DNA of 64,000 bases from Doryteuthis pealeii. Taxonomy: Eukaryota > Mollusca > Cephalopoda > Myopsida > Loliginidae. The stretch spans positions 85,398,430-85,462,429 of the forward strand of contig CM042143.1 of NCBI GenBank assembly GCA_023376005.1, written 5' to 3'. A program made the position numbers and the translations under genes. Each line of letters starts with the position of its first letter. Positions within the stretch are counted from its first letter, which is position 1. Shown here in pieces: positions 42,726 through 53,190 of the stretch. The notes below the pieces were generated by a model. The model was not told the origin of the DNA. It made no database searches and saw only the letters and a program-made list of their open reading frames with translations.

Positions 42726-43105
42726 AGTACACGAATATTAACGATCGGTATAAAGATATTTATTCAGCTTAGCTTATTTCAACAAATGTTGAGCACCCAA
42801 TGAGGATTGAACTCACTTCTGTCCCAATAGTCAAGATTCGACTCGTACACGAGTATATACGATAGATCTGTAGATATCTATTCAGCTATGCTTATATCAG
42901 CGTCAGACCGTAATCGTTGAGCACTCAATGACGATTTAACTGATTTAGTCATAATGGCCGTGATTCGACTTGTACACGAGTATATACATAGATTTGTAGA
43001 TATTTATTCAACAACAGATCACAAGCGTTGAACTCTAAATGAGTATTGAACTTAGAAATATTTTTACGATACTAACTTGCCAACCATTGTACTTGGGCGA
43101 GGTGC
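42726..43105 (-). repeat. tandem tRNA-like array, sub-array 2
   Basis: Three diverged units (TACACGA..TATA at 42728, 42846, 42974; period about 125 bp) with TTATTCAGC and GAGCACCCAATGAGGATTGAACTCA. Same family as sub-array 1 but a different period and a TACACGAGTATATAC linker. Confidence 0.7.
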
Positions 43106-43786
43106 TTCTACATATTCCTATCTACACTGTATACGCTCTGTCTTTGCTGATGATGAATAAAGCATATTTATGTATATAACTGAATTAGTAGTAGAAGTAA
43201 GAGCAACTCTCTGGCGATTAGAGTATATTTCATTATTTACCTACCTGTACATCTCTCTCTCAAAAGCAGACAAGGAAGTTTTGTAGATGTCATAGTGACA
43301 TTGACGTTTCATTGAAATAATACAATATGCTTTCCTCCAGGCTACGTTCTGATTAAAGCCAATACGATGCATCGTACACGTCAAATAACCAATGCTTTTG
43401 TTGCAACGTACGACGAAATAAAATTGCAAAAACAAACAAACAAAAAAAAAAAAGAAAAATTAAATTACTTTCAACTTGTAAGTAAAAAGTATAAAAGTAA
43501 TCCCGAGAAATACTATGGAAGATTACCATGAAATAATTTTTTTTAAAAGACAGAATATTTTATGGAAATTTATTTTATAGAAATGATTATGTTGTTTTAG
43601 ATCGCACATGAATAGTGGGATATTTTACTAGTGGATTGCATCATTGATTGAATATAAAAATTAAAATAATTAGTTGCAATGTTTCACCTTCGGGAATAAG
43701 GCTATAAAATGCTTTCAAAATGATCAGAGTATATAACATGTCTTTGTTTACATTTGTATTATGCCATCACATATCCACATATATAA

Positions 43787-43792
<6 letters not shown>
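43106..43792. other. unassigned
   Basis: No gene or shared repeat recognised. Confidence 0.45.

Positions 43793-43834
<42 letters not shown>
43793..43834 (+). repeat. (AT)n
   Basis: About 20 AT units. Confidence 0.95.
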
Positions 43835-43835
<1 letters not shown>

Positions 43836-43927
43836 CAGAAAATTACAGAAACACGCACAACCTATGTATATATATATATATGTATAAGTGTATGTATATA
43901 TATGTATATCAATATATGTATTGATCA

Positions 43928-43985
43928 AAGCCTGAAGAAGATACCAGAATATCTGAAACACGTGTGCGTATGTGAAATAAAAAGA
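43928..43985 (+). ncRNA. partial hammerhead-like motif
   Basis: CTGAAGA, stem II AGATA-CCAGAA-TATCT (five of five) and GAAAC, followed by palindromic ACACGTGT. No sequence able to close stem I is found. Confidence 0.35.
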
Positions 43986-44077
43986 ATAAAAACTTTTTTC
44001 TGAGAACGATACATATTGCGGACCTTTTTTTTTTTTTTTTTAATAAATATTACATTTTCTCCGTTGGAACCAGAACA

Positions 44078-44080
<3 letters not shown>

Positions 44081-44139
<59 letters not shown>

Positions 44140-44147
44140 ATATATAA
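44081..44147 (+). repeat. (AT)n
   Basis: About 32 AT units with one phase break. Confidence 0.95.
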
Positions 44148-44277
44148 TCGCTTTAAATGTCTAGATATGTGTTCGCATATCATAACAAATAGGTGCACAA
44201 AATGGTTTGAATTTTAATATAATTTACTTTATTGGGTGTGACACGTGTTTCGGATGTTTGAAATCATTTTCATACTA

Positions 44278-44288
44278 CACACACACAC

Positions 44289-44349
<61 letters not shown>
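44278..44349 (+). repeat. (CA)n(TA)n
   Basis: CA units with one break then about 22 TA units, 50 bp from the hammerhead at 44401. Confidence 0.95.
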
Positions 44350-44351
<2 letters not shown>

Positions 44352-44400
44352 AGATAATATATAGGTTTTACATATCTATTTATTGGTGACAAAGGAACTT

Positions 44401-44443
44401 TCCACAACCATATTGGTTTCATGCGATGCAATCATCAGGTGAA
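44401..44443 (-). ncRNA. hammerhead ribozyme motif, intact core, 3' of PLE relic
   Basis: Minus strand: stem I TTCAC with GTGGA (one G-U), CTGATGA (44438-44432), stem II TGC-ATC-GCA (3 bp with a U-U at its base), GAAA, stem III CCA-ATA-TGG, triplet GTT (44408-44406). All invariant core bases present; the short stem II is the weak point. It lies downstream of the PLE relic 46860-48370, same strand. Confidence 0.65.
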
Positions 44444-44889
44444 GATGTTCAAATGTGAGAAAAATCGAAAAAATCAAAAAATTTCAAAAAATTCAATAGA
44501 CATGGGATGCGTATGATTGGATAAAATGATGTGTGTATGTATGTGAAGGTGAATTGAATGTATGAGAGTGTTTATGGGCAGCAATAAGGTTGTGTACGCG
44601 TAGTGGCTGGTCACACACATTATACGTTGATCTGTTAGTGTGCAGTATTTTAATAGTGCTTACGTGCGAGCGCTCGTGCTATACATGTATGTGGTGTGTG
44701 CGCGCGCGCGTGCATGTTTTCCTTCCATCTGATGCGTGGCCGTGTATGATGTATACGGACGGGTCGTGATGGTTGGGGGGGGGTTGAATAATATTAATTT
44801 TAAGGTTGTAAATGTTGTATATTATGGGTGGGTGGGTGGTGGGTGTTTGAACTTCGTGTTGTCTATTACGAGGTGTTGCGTTGACAACC
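44444..44889. other. unassigned, possibly PLE 3' region
   Basis: GT-rich DNA with GCGCGCGCG near 44700. No frame of interest. Confidence 0.4.
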
Positions 44890-45720
44890 GGACGTGGTTG
44901 CACGTGGTTACATATTACTCGCGACATATACACGCATACAAAATAATATTCATACATATTTATATGCACACAACATGTCACTATATTTGCTGGGTAAGCC
45001 TTTCATATACATACTGAAGCGCATACGCATACTACTATGGGCTCCACGTGTACATATATACGCACATACGCACACATGTACACACAGACAGACACGCATA
45101 TACGTACTCATACAAATTTGTGCACATACACTCACACGCTCACGTACAGGCACACAATACATATACATGCATACATATATACACCGCGCGCATATACGCA
45201 GTACATACATACGCATATGTGCCAAAGACACATGCATGCACGCACACAGATTTATGCACATACGTGCGCATGGACACGCTCATACTTGCATGCATGCACA
45301 CACACACATATGCACACACGCGCGCATGTACACGACCATGCATGCTCGTACACACATACACACACACGTACGCATACACACGTACACGCGTGTGCGCACA
45401 CACATCCAGTTCGCATGCATACACGTCAGCACGCATGCACATGCACACACTCACATACATATATATATATATATACATACATATACATATATACACACAC
45501 ATACGTATATAAACACATACATACATATACACACATACACAATATACATACGTACACATATACTCCTACACACACACACACACATGCACACATATACACA
45601 CATATGCGCTCGCACACATCCACGCATACACCACGCTCACACATGCATAAACATACAAGAGCACGCATATATACACGAATGCATATGTACAAGGACCAAG
45701 GTGGGGTTGGTGAAAGAAGG
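44890..45720 (+). repeat. 0.8-kb degenerate (CA)-type repeat, alternating purine-pyrimidine
   Basis: CACACA, TACATA, CGCACA and GCATGCACAC elements almost without break from 44930 to 45690. Five frames stay open because TAA, TAG and TGA are rare in such DNA; the 289-aa and similar frames are artefacts. Confidence 0.9.
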
Positions 45721-45857
45721 AAGCGGGGAACAAGTGGGCCAGAGGGGTAGAACTGTTACGTAAGATGGACGAAGATGGACTTAGGTGAATGATAGATGGA
45801 TAAATAGAGGATAGATGGATAGATTGATTGATTGATGAGGGAATTTCATTGTTATGT

Positions 45858-45905
<48 letters not shown>

Positions 45906-46859
45906 GTATATATAGCTGGATAGATACGCGAATACACACGTATGTATATATACATATAGACACACCACCACACACACATAGATAGATAGATAGATACATT
46001 TATTGTTGTTATGTTGGAGATAAATTTTGTGTTATGCGTCCTTTGCGCTTAAACGTGCGTAGACGCATAAACGTAAGGTTGTAATCATATGTATTTTTTG
46101 TCTAAAAAGCAGCGTGCAATATGGTGGGTTCGTATATTTATTAAGGTAACGGTGTGGTTTTCTTAAGAATAGTTTGATCTTTGAATGAACTATTATTCTC
46201 GTAACTATCTTGTAAGATTTTTAATTGTTTATTTTTTATGGGATTTTTATAAAACAAAGTTCGGAAATATTATTTCCGTTTAACCCGGGTTGTCCTAAAC
46301 TGGTTAATGGGGTAGTCCCTAATTTCGAGTTGTCCTAAACTGGTCAATGGGTAGACCCTAATTTCGTGTCAATAAAGATGCTGGGCCGTGTGGGTAAATG
46401 GGGAGGGGGCGTTTTATTTGATTATCATGATAGTGAGGAGTTATTAATTAAGAGTGATTATACCCTAATCAGATAGAATAAAAAGGTGTTGATAAAGGGT
46501 ATGTGTTGGTGGAAATTTATTGAGAAAGATAGATAGGTGAATGGGTTTGTGGAGGCAGATAAATAGGTGCGTGTTGAGATATTCAGGTAGATAGGGACAG
46601 AGTGGGATGGTTGATAGGTGGGAAGGTGTGGGATATGTAGGTAGATGGGGGTGGGTTATTCTTCAGGGGTTTGGATATAGTACTGGGGGTGCATAGAAAA
46701 AGAAGGATCTTTACTTACGTTTCTTGTGCAGGTGTGTGAGGTTGGAGTTGGGTAGTGATAGATTATGTTGTTGTTGTTATGAAGATGCAGTATGTTATGT
46801 GTATAATAGTGCCGAGGTGGTAGTGCGTAGTGTGTGAGCAGTGGTGGGGGTTAAGTGTA
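45721..46859. other. G- and T-rich spacer with (AT)n and GATA runs
   Basis: (AT)n at 45857-45905, GATAGATA at 45978-45995, then a strongly G/T-rich plus strand (46370-46760). Probably the 3' part of the PLE relic; no protein recognised. Confidence 0.5.
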
Positions 46860-48370
46860 TGGGTCGAGATTCGACAACAGGTGTTGTTTTCATGTCTACA
46901 CTTGGACAGTACTTCAGATTTTTTGTTTAGCAGGGTGCAATGTGGTATGTGGGTGATGAAGAAGTTTTTCTGGGAGGCAAAGGAGGCATTTTTTTGTGGA
47001 CTTATTGTATGTTGCAATTTTTAGGATCTCCCAGCTTATCTGGGGGAAATATTCATGTCTTTTAGGCTCCAGATATATGTGGATAGTGATGTACTGGTTG
47101 AGTAGTTAATATTAGTGAATGATAGTTTGTGTGTGTAAGATCTTTGCTTCAGGGTACCTTCTGTTGCTCCGATGTAATGCTTGGTGTTGTGTTATACTTT
47201 ACAGTTGCCCTGTATACTGCGTTCCTTTGTAGGCGAGACCATTGAAGGGGCACGTGTTTTTGTCTCTGCAGTTGCATAGATTGGGGGGTGGTGGATTGCT
47301 GCTGTTTGTTTCTACCTTTTATTGTGGCTTTTAATAATTTGTGAAATATTTTTGGTGCAGCTATAACTTATTTTAAGTTGTTCTTATTAAAGATTTTTGC
47401 TAAGGGTGTGGTTCGGTGGGAAGTTTTTACGTATGAGGTTGAGGAAGATTTTGCCTATATTTGAAGATATTGATTTGTTGAAAGGTGGTTAAACCAGATA
47501 ATGTTTCTGGATCTATGGTTTGATTGAGTTTTGTGGGGTTGTATTCGGTGGGTTGTTTGTGGCCATTTATTTTAAGTGCATTATTGTATATTATATTTGT
47601 TTTTTTTTAACATGTTTTATGTTGGAAGAATTTTCTGATAACCTTCGGCTGATAGATTTAGGAAGTGTTTGATGATGGAGGGTGGGTGGTTAGAGGAGGT
47701 GTTTATGTAGATGGGTGTGTGTTGTCTTTCATGTAGGGCTCGAATGTACCTTCTTTTAGGTTTAGGGTAACATCCAGGAAGTTAACAGAATTTAGGTAAG
47801 TTTGTGTTGTTATTTTAAATCCAAGCATCTTGAGTGCGTTTGTTATTTTTTTCCGGAAAGCTGTCGACTTTTGGTCCGTTGGGGTTCCTTATAAGAACGA
47901 GTCCGTCATCTCTATAGATGCCCATGTCCGATTTGTCGATGACGGATGATAGGGAGGAAAGAATTAGTGCGCCTATCAGTTCACAGACCTCTGCTCCGTC
48001 GAAACTTCCCATAGTGACATCGAACAGGTGGTTATCTAGTTTTTTTATCCATGGTTCTCCGTTATGGAATAATAGTGATTTTCTGCAGTGCTTAATTATT
48101 TTGATGTTTTCTTGTGGGATTTTGATGTGTTGTGATGCTAATTCCAGTGCTCTGTCTAGTGTGCGTTCTGTGATGGATGGGTAGAAGTTGGTAATGTCAA
48201 ATTGTATGAATGTGGATTGTGTTTTGTTGTTGATGGCTGAGAACCAGCTGGTGACGGCTTTGGTGTTCTTCCATTGGTTTAGATGCAGTTTTTCGGTAAG
48301 TTGTGTGTTGATGGAGTCGAGGATGGATTTACTTACTCTACCGATTTCAGATTTTGTGGGGTTGATTATA
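46860..48370 (-). pseudogene. Penelope-like retroelement relic: reverse transcriptase plus GIY-YIG
   Basis: Minus-strand coding relic. From 48368: NPTKSEIGRVSKSILDSIN, FIQFDITNFYPSITE (palm aspartate), SLLFHNGEPW, then TMGSFDGAEVCELIG and MGIYRDDGLVL (catalytic YRDD, about 47905-47916). After a frameshift near 47820: GFKITTQTYLNSVNFLDVTL. Then thumb-like pieces (IGKIFLNLI, NNLKISYSC in other frames), a CNCRDKNTC knuckle (about 47270-47300) and HYIGATEGTLKQRSYTHKLSF, the GIY-YIG core (about 47130-47185), ending SKCRHEN near 46890. The order RT, cysteine knuckle, GIY-YIG is diagnostic of Penelope-like elements. It is 5'-truncated by (AT)n at 48370, with several stops. The frame 47815-48012 is the longest clean piece. 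Confidence 0.85.
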
Positions 48371-48445
48371 TATATATATATTTAACAGATTGAATCCGAC
48401 AAAATAGGATTAAAAGCTGAGGAAAAAAGTAGATAAAAAACAAAC

Positions 48446-48500
48446 AATTTTAATCAATTGATATTTCACCTCAGTCTATTTACGAAGCTACATCAGGATT
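48446..48500 (-). ncRNA. degenerate hammerhead-like motif upstream of PLE relic
   Basis: Minus strand CTGATGT (last core A changed), a CTTC/GAGG-type stem II, GAAA, ATT triplet and stem I AATC/GATT. Lies 5' of the PLE relic on the same strand. Confidence 0.4.
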
Positions 48501-49065
48501 GTTTATTTTGAAACAGAACTGCTCTGTATATATAGTGAAAAGGTGGACAGGAAGGCGGAAGAAATTGAGGGGAGAGGTAGCATGCGTCGGAACGTGTGAC
48601 GCAGAAGCAGGGAAAAGAAGAGGGGGGAGGAGTCACCAACGATACGGTAAATTGCAAATTCAATCGAGGCAGACAGAACTTAAGGTAGCGAAGACGCCAG
48701 CCATGTAATGGATGAGATTTCAGAATTTTTGTTTAGTTTCATATCGGAGGTTCTGTGATTTTGCATTTTAGTGTATTTTTTGCCTTAGTTATCCTTTGTA
48801 TGTTTTAATATTTGTTTGTTTGAGTTACGATTTTAGTAATGGCTGGCATAAGATGGAATAACCAGGCGTTTGTTTTATGGTCGTTGAATTTGCAATAACC
48901 GCCGATTCGCATAAGCGGCGTAAACTGTTACAATGTTTCGCACTTAATTTACAATCGATTTTGCGGCTCTTATTCATTATGAAATATTTATTTTCTCTCG
49001 TTTGACCTACAACAATCATAAAGAGGCAAAGGCACCGAAATAGATTTATTTCTTAAAAACAAGGT

Positions 49066-49070
<5 letters not shown>
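48501..49070. other. unassigned
   Basis: Purine-rich GGAAGAAGG DNA near 48540-48640. No gene recognised. Confidence 0.45.

Positions 49071-49138
<68 letters not shown>
49071..49138 (+). repeat. (AT)n
   Basis: About 33 AT units adjoining SINE-A copy 8. Confidence 0.95.
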
Positions 49139-49140
<2 letters not shown>

Positions 49141-49385
49141 GGGGCTATTGTCGATATCAACCAGACAGCAAGGGAGTTTATCCTCTTTTTGCCAGCGCAA
49201 GACTAGGGAGATTGTTTTGGCTAAAGTGGAGTGCCATACATACCATCAGCTTAAAGATGCTTTACCGGACGGATCAGATTACCCAAAATGTGCTAATCAT
49301 GCGCTGATCTGGCGGGGACCAGTATCAAACCTGGAACCTTACGATTTCAAGGCGGATGGTCTACTGACTAACCTAAACTGGTACC
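49139..49385 (-). repeat. SINE-A, copy 8
   Basis: Minus strand, diverged, with the GATTACCCAAA insert of the copy-5 subfamily and GGTTTGATACTGG B box. Confidence 0.85.
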
Positions 49386-49386
49386 A

Positions 49387-49463
<77 letters not shown>

Positions 49464-49465
49464 AT

Positions 49466-49499
<34 letters not shown>

Positions 49500-49508
49500 A
49501 TATATAAG
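49387..49508 (+). repeat. (TA)n(CA)n(TA)n
   Basis: TA run, CA run 49421-49452, then TA runs with phase breaks. Confidence 0.95.
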
Positions 49509-49732
49509 CTTGTTGTAAATGTTTTAGAACATCAAAGAGGTGGATGACTTTTTCAAAATATTTTTTAATTTTCAAAAGATTTAAAGATACTTGAGAAACG
49601 TTAAAATAAGTGATTGTGAACTTTTCTGTTTTTCTATGTAATCGACCCTTTTGGTGACGTAACTGAATAGACATTTGTTATGTTAAACTTGTTAAATAAA
49701 ACTCTCTAATTACTCAGTTACAAACATCGCTG

Positions 49733-49845
49733 ACGTATTACTGTCGAGTCACGCTGAAAGCACCAGTTCCCAATGGAATACTGAAGTTAAGCAGCAATGA
49801 AGCTGTTCACGATTCAAATAACTAACTACTTACGTCACAGTTAGT
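49733..49845 (+). repeat. 5S-rRNA-derived repeat, copy 1
   Basis: CGAGTCACGCTGAAAGCACC and GAATACTGAAGTTAAGCAGC align with the CCACGCTGAA..CGCC and ACCGAAGTTAAGCAGC parts of metazoan 5S rRNA (internal promoter region). The rest is diverged. A pseudogene or SINE3-type (5S-derived) element. Confidence 0.65.
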
Positions 49846-49866
49846 ACTGTTAGCAACGTTTGACCT

Positions 49867-50155
49867 GGTTGGTTGGTTGGTTGGATTTTATGGCATTTTA
49901 ACCCTTACTGGGTTATTTCATGCCGAAGACATTTTTATTCATTCTTGTTGGGTATTCAATTTTTTAAAATTTTAAACCCATTTCATTTTTTTTTAAATTT
50001 AACCCATAGATGGGACCCTTACACGTAATAGCACTTCGGGTTAGAGTGGACTTGTGAGTAATAACAGTGAAGAGGTACTCCAGACCCCCCCATGGCTCCA
50101 GAATGGGAACGTCACTCTTAGATGCCGTTTAATGTCATACCCAGGGCACCTGACT
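49867..50155 (+). repeat. rep-3, copy k
   Basis: GGTTGGTTGGTTGG head to the CATACCCAGGGCACCTGA region; truncated. Confidence 0.9.
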
Positions 50156-50167
50156 ACTTAAGACACA

Positions 50168-50675
50168 GCAGTTGGATTTTACGGCATTTTAACCCTTGTT
50201 GGGTTATTTCATGCCGAAGGCGTTTTATTTTATTCATTCTTGATGGGTATTCAATTTTTTAAACAAATGTTTTTAAAACTCATTTTTTCTATTTAACCAA
50301 TAGATGGGACCCTAATAGGTACTACCTCTCCGGTTTAGTGAGGATCTGGAATCAATGGCGATAAAGTAGTACTCCACACTCCCCTGAACTCCAGAATTGA
50401 AACTTCACCATTAGGTGAACTTTCACGTGATACTCAGAACACTAAGACCCTCAACCACCGCCTTCTAGCATATATATGATAAAAGGAGTTGGGGGTTTAC
50501 CATAAGGGCAAAGGGGTTGGGACAACTATATGGGTGCTAGATCTTGACATGATCAGCCGATTCATCGAAGGAAGCCTCTCCGACAGCCCGGATAACCTAA
50601 GGAATGGTCAAATTTGAATGTTACATGTCATGAATAATTCAGCCACCAAAAATCCGTCCTTAAAACGTTGGACCT
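50168..50675 (+). repeat. rep-3, copy l
   Basis: Follows copy k head to tail, starting at AGTTGGATTTTACGGC and running to GTTACATGTCATG and GTCCTTAAAACG. Confidence 0.9.
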
Positions 50676-50699
50676 GTGTGCCATATCTAAACAAATAAC

Positions 50700-50768
50700 T
50701 TCGTTGACGTTTATGATCAAATCACACTGGCAGATTACCAAAGTTAAGCAACGATGGCTTAGTGCTTA
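50700..50768 (+). repeat. 5S-rRNA-derived repeat, copy 2, left part
   Basis: TCGTTGACGT and CACACTGG..ACCAAAGTTAAGCAACG then GCTTAGTGCTTA. Matches 5S up to TTAGTACTTG. Continues at 51352 after the LTR. Confidence 0.75.
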
Positions 50769-50907
50769 TGTTGCGTTGTGGCATCAAGGTCTATATGTTG
50801 TATAGCGGCTTCTTCAAATTCACGCTGCTAAATCGTATATCTGTATACGTTGCGGGTATGTATTCGGACTTAAGAAACCACAACACACGGGTATAGTAGG
50901 AATTGAC

Positions 50908-50913
50908 TTTATT
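50908..50913 (-). terminator. polyadenylation signal of the solo LTR
   Basis: AATAAA on the minus strand about 215 bp after the TATA box, followed within 35 bp by a GT-rich stretch. Confidence 0.5.
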
Positions 50914-51124
50914 TCTCTCCCTCGGCTGGTGGGTGGCGAGCGTGACAATAGGAATGCCCAAGGGTTGACAATGACTACTACTATTGAGATGACTAGCGTT
51001 GGTGAGGTGGAAGGGGTGGACGAATCTCACTGCACGCTGGCAGCGATGGACCGAGTCGACGGTCGCACTTTGTGCTCTGTTCGCCATCCGCTGTCTGACT
51101 CCTGTCGGCTCGAACCCTCAGGCC

Positions 51125-51131
51125 TTTTATA
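51125..51131 (-). promoter_or_regulatory. TATA box of the solo LTR
   Basis: TATAAAA on the minus strand, about 220 bp inside the upstream (51351) end of the LTR, a typical U3 position. Confidence 0.55.
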
Positions 51132-51351
51132 TTGATAGGTACTCCTACGCATCTTTATCTTTTGATCTGATAACGGGCATTTGTTATATATTTCTTTATC
51201 TTCTCCCTGCTTTTTTGACCGGAAAGCCTCGTTTCCATTTTTAAACTTCTTTGTTCGCTTTTACCGAGGAAAAGTCCTTTGTCATTTTTTTCGTTTTTTC
51301 TTTGTTTAATTTAACCGGAAATTCCTATTTCCGTTTGTACAATATACAGCA

Positions 51352-51394
51352 CTTAGATGGGTGACCACTATGGTACCAAAGGTTGATGTAGAAA
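51352..51394 (+). repeat. 5S-rRNA-derived repeat, copy 2, right part
   Basis: CTTAGATGGGTGACCACTATGGTACC matches the 3' third of 5S (TTGGATGGGTGACCGCCTGGGAATACC). Confidence 0.75.
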
Positions 51395-51825
51395 AAGAAA
51401 ACGATTCGGGTAATCGATTTCCCAACTGCAAAAGTCTACCGACATAGTCTCTCCGCTTGCAAAAATATTACAGCAGTCTTCAACCACGTTTCAAAGTGTC
51501 TCACCTGCAAATAATCAGAATAGTCTCTCACCTACTCCGAAATATTTCTCTGCCAATCTTTGCTGCGTACCGCGTTAATAAAGCAGGCGGTCGCACTCTA
51601 TCCGGGTGCTTCAATTCACAGCTTCCAACATTCTGACCCTTCACGCCATGACTCAAACCAACCACCGCCCACACATCCGGGATGTCTCGCACGCCAAGCA
51701 ATTCTGACGCTTCCGATCGGGTGAATGTCTATCGTTAAAAAGGTATTGCAAGTAACCTCATATCCTTGTGTCAGACTAAGAAATCTTAATAAGTAAAAAC
51801 TATTGTGGCGTAGAAATTGAGTGTC
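51395..51825. other. unassigned, possibly tail of the 5S-derived repeat
   Basis: AGTCTCTC and GTCTCTCACCT pieces recur at 51455-51535. No gene. Confidence 0.4.
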
Positions 51826-51925
51826 ATCCTTGTTTGTTGGAGTGGTTCTGCCCGTGAGGAGGCATAAAAGCCGAAGTAGTTTCTCTCGGGAGGTGGAGGA
51901 ATAAATGTTTTCAGCTGGGATAACT
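51826..51925 (-). repeat. rep-H, copy 2
   Basis: Reverse complement of 13829-13925: CCACCTCCCGAGAGAAACTAC, TCGGCTTTTATGCCTCC. Confidence 0.7.
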
Positions 51926-52263
51926 GTGTCTGTCTGAATGACGGCACTTGCGACGAGTGACGATTTGAAGACTCGAACAGTTTTTTTTTATTCCACAACA
52001 TGACTAATAAGACGTCATATTCTAATTAAGCCCCAAATTCATTTTAGCTGGTGGAATGTTTTTTATGAATGGAGTGTAATTTTGCAATCGGATGTTATTT
52101 ATAAAACATTAATAATTTGCTCATTGTTAGACAGCACAGCTAAACCAGATTAGAATGAAATATAAACACGTGTTTGTATGAATAAATAGATAGTCATATT
52201 GAATATCTTAATATAGTTACAGAAATACCAGAGAGATAAGAATCAAGCACACAATCACACGCA
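51926..52263. other. unassigned
   Basis: No gene or shared repeat recognised. Confidence 0.4.
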
Positions 52264-52267
52264 CGCT

Positions 52268-52357
<90 letters not shown>

Positions 52358-52400
52358 ATGTGTGTGTGTGTGTGTGTGTGTCTGTGTCTGTGTTTGTGTT
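52264..52400. repeat. palindromic (CA)n(TA)n(TG)n
   Basis: CA tract, TA tract 52310-52343, TG tract to about 52395 with TGTC variants. Confidence 0.95.
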
Positions 52401-52429
52401 TGCATTATTTACATTTTTAGGACTGTTGT

Positions 52430-52560
52430 CCTCATCTTTATGTTCTATATACAACATTCCTACCAATGTGCCCTCCGGCCTTCTTCGGGTGCTTCTTTTT
52501 GAACTCGGGACCCTATATATTGTAATCGGGAACCCTTTATTTACTACATTGTTTTCATTC
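52430..52560 (-). repeat. VPEFGKK element, copy 3
   Basis: Minus strand: VPDY then GPEFKKKHPKKA, then GMLYIEHKDEDNSPKNV in the shifted frame; matches the KHPKRPEGT and AATAAAGATGAGGxCAA end of copies 1 and 2. Confidence 0.6.
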
Positions 52561-52614
52561 CGTTAACCATGACCGGTTACAAGTCTTAAGCTATATTAAG
52601 TATTCAGTTATTCG

Positions 52615-52705
52615 CGCTCGCAGCCAGGATTGAACCTGCTAACTACAAATGATTATCACTTATAACTACATTAACTCAAACAATATATCCGTTGTGCCAA
52701 ATGTC
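52615..52705 (-). repeat. tRNA-like sequence
   Basis: Reverse complement has GGCACAACGGATATATTGTTTG and TAGCAGGTTCAATCCTGGCTG. B-box-like with poor A box; no functional tRNA cloverleaf found by eye. Confidence 0.4.
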
Positions 52706-52797
52706 CAACTGGGCATATATTCAGACATATATTTGTGTGTGTGTGCTAAAATCTGCATTCAAAACAATGAATATGTATAATCAAAAAATGACTACAC

Positions 52798-52798
<1 letters not shown>

Positions 52799-52862
<64 letters not shown>
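52799..52862 (+). repeat. (TA)n(TG)n
   Basis: TA run then TG run, abutting SINE-A copy 9. Confidence 0.95.
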
Positions 52863-52865
<3 letters not shown>

Positions 52866-52869
52866 GTAA

Positions 52870-53115
52870 AGTCATTGGGAGTGACCTAAAATTGGTATCA
52901 GCCAATCAGCGAGGGAGTCCTATCCCCTTTTCACTAGCACTAAATCAAGGAGATTGTTTTTGCGTCTGAGGTTGGGCGCCACACCTACCATCAGCTCCTT
53001 ACTTTACCTTACATATCCCTGTGCTACTCATACGCTGAATTGGCGAGGGCCGGTATCGATCTAGGAACCTTGTGGTTTCTAGCCGAACGCTCTACCGAGT
53101 GAACTAAACCGGCCC
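52870..53115 (-). repeat. SINE-A, copy 9
   Basis: Minus-strand full copy with GGGCCGGTTTAGTTCACTCGG and GATCGATACCGG. Confidence 0.9.
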
Positions 53116-53117
53116 TA

Positions 53118-53190
53118 AAGTGTACTCCACATTGACCAGATCTCCAGAACTGGACCCAACTACCAGATACAATTTAATGCCATGACACTT
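53118..53190 (+). repeat. rep-3, copy m (fragment)
   Basis: GTACTCCACATTGACCAGA, CTCCAGAACTGGA, AGATACAATTTAATGCCAT. Confidence 0.7.

Larger units (their letters stand above)
50769..51351 (-). mobile_element. solo LTR (TG..CA) inserted in the 5S repeat, CTTA duplication
   Basis: 583 bp starting TG and ending CA, flanked by CTTA at 50765-50768 and 51352-51355. Removing the insert and one CTTA restores TTAGTGCTTAGATGGGTGACC, collinear with 5S TTAGTACTTGGATGGGTGACC. On the minus strand it has TATAAAAGGC (51131-51122) and AATAAA (50913-50908) followed by GTGTGTTGTGG, the order of an LTR promoter and polyadenylation region. A 4-bp duplication fits Ty3/gypsy-type or related LTR elements. No internal region remains. 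Confidence 0.75.

Noticed and set aside
44894..45763. 289-aa open reading frame, with several other long frames on both strands
   Set aside because: It is a translation of degenerate (CA)n/(TA)n DNA (His-Thr-Tyr-Ile repeats); stops are simply rare in such sequence.
49733..51394. Functional 5S rRNA gene
   Set aside because: Both copies are diverged, one is split by an LTR, and 5' and 3' ends do not pair.
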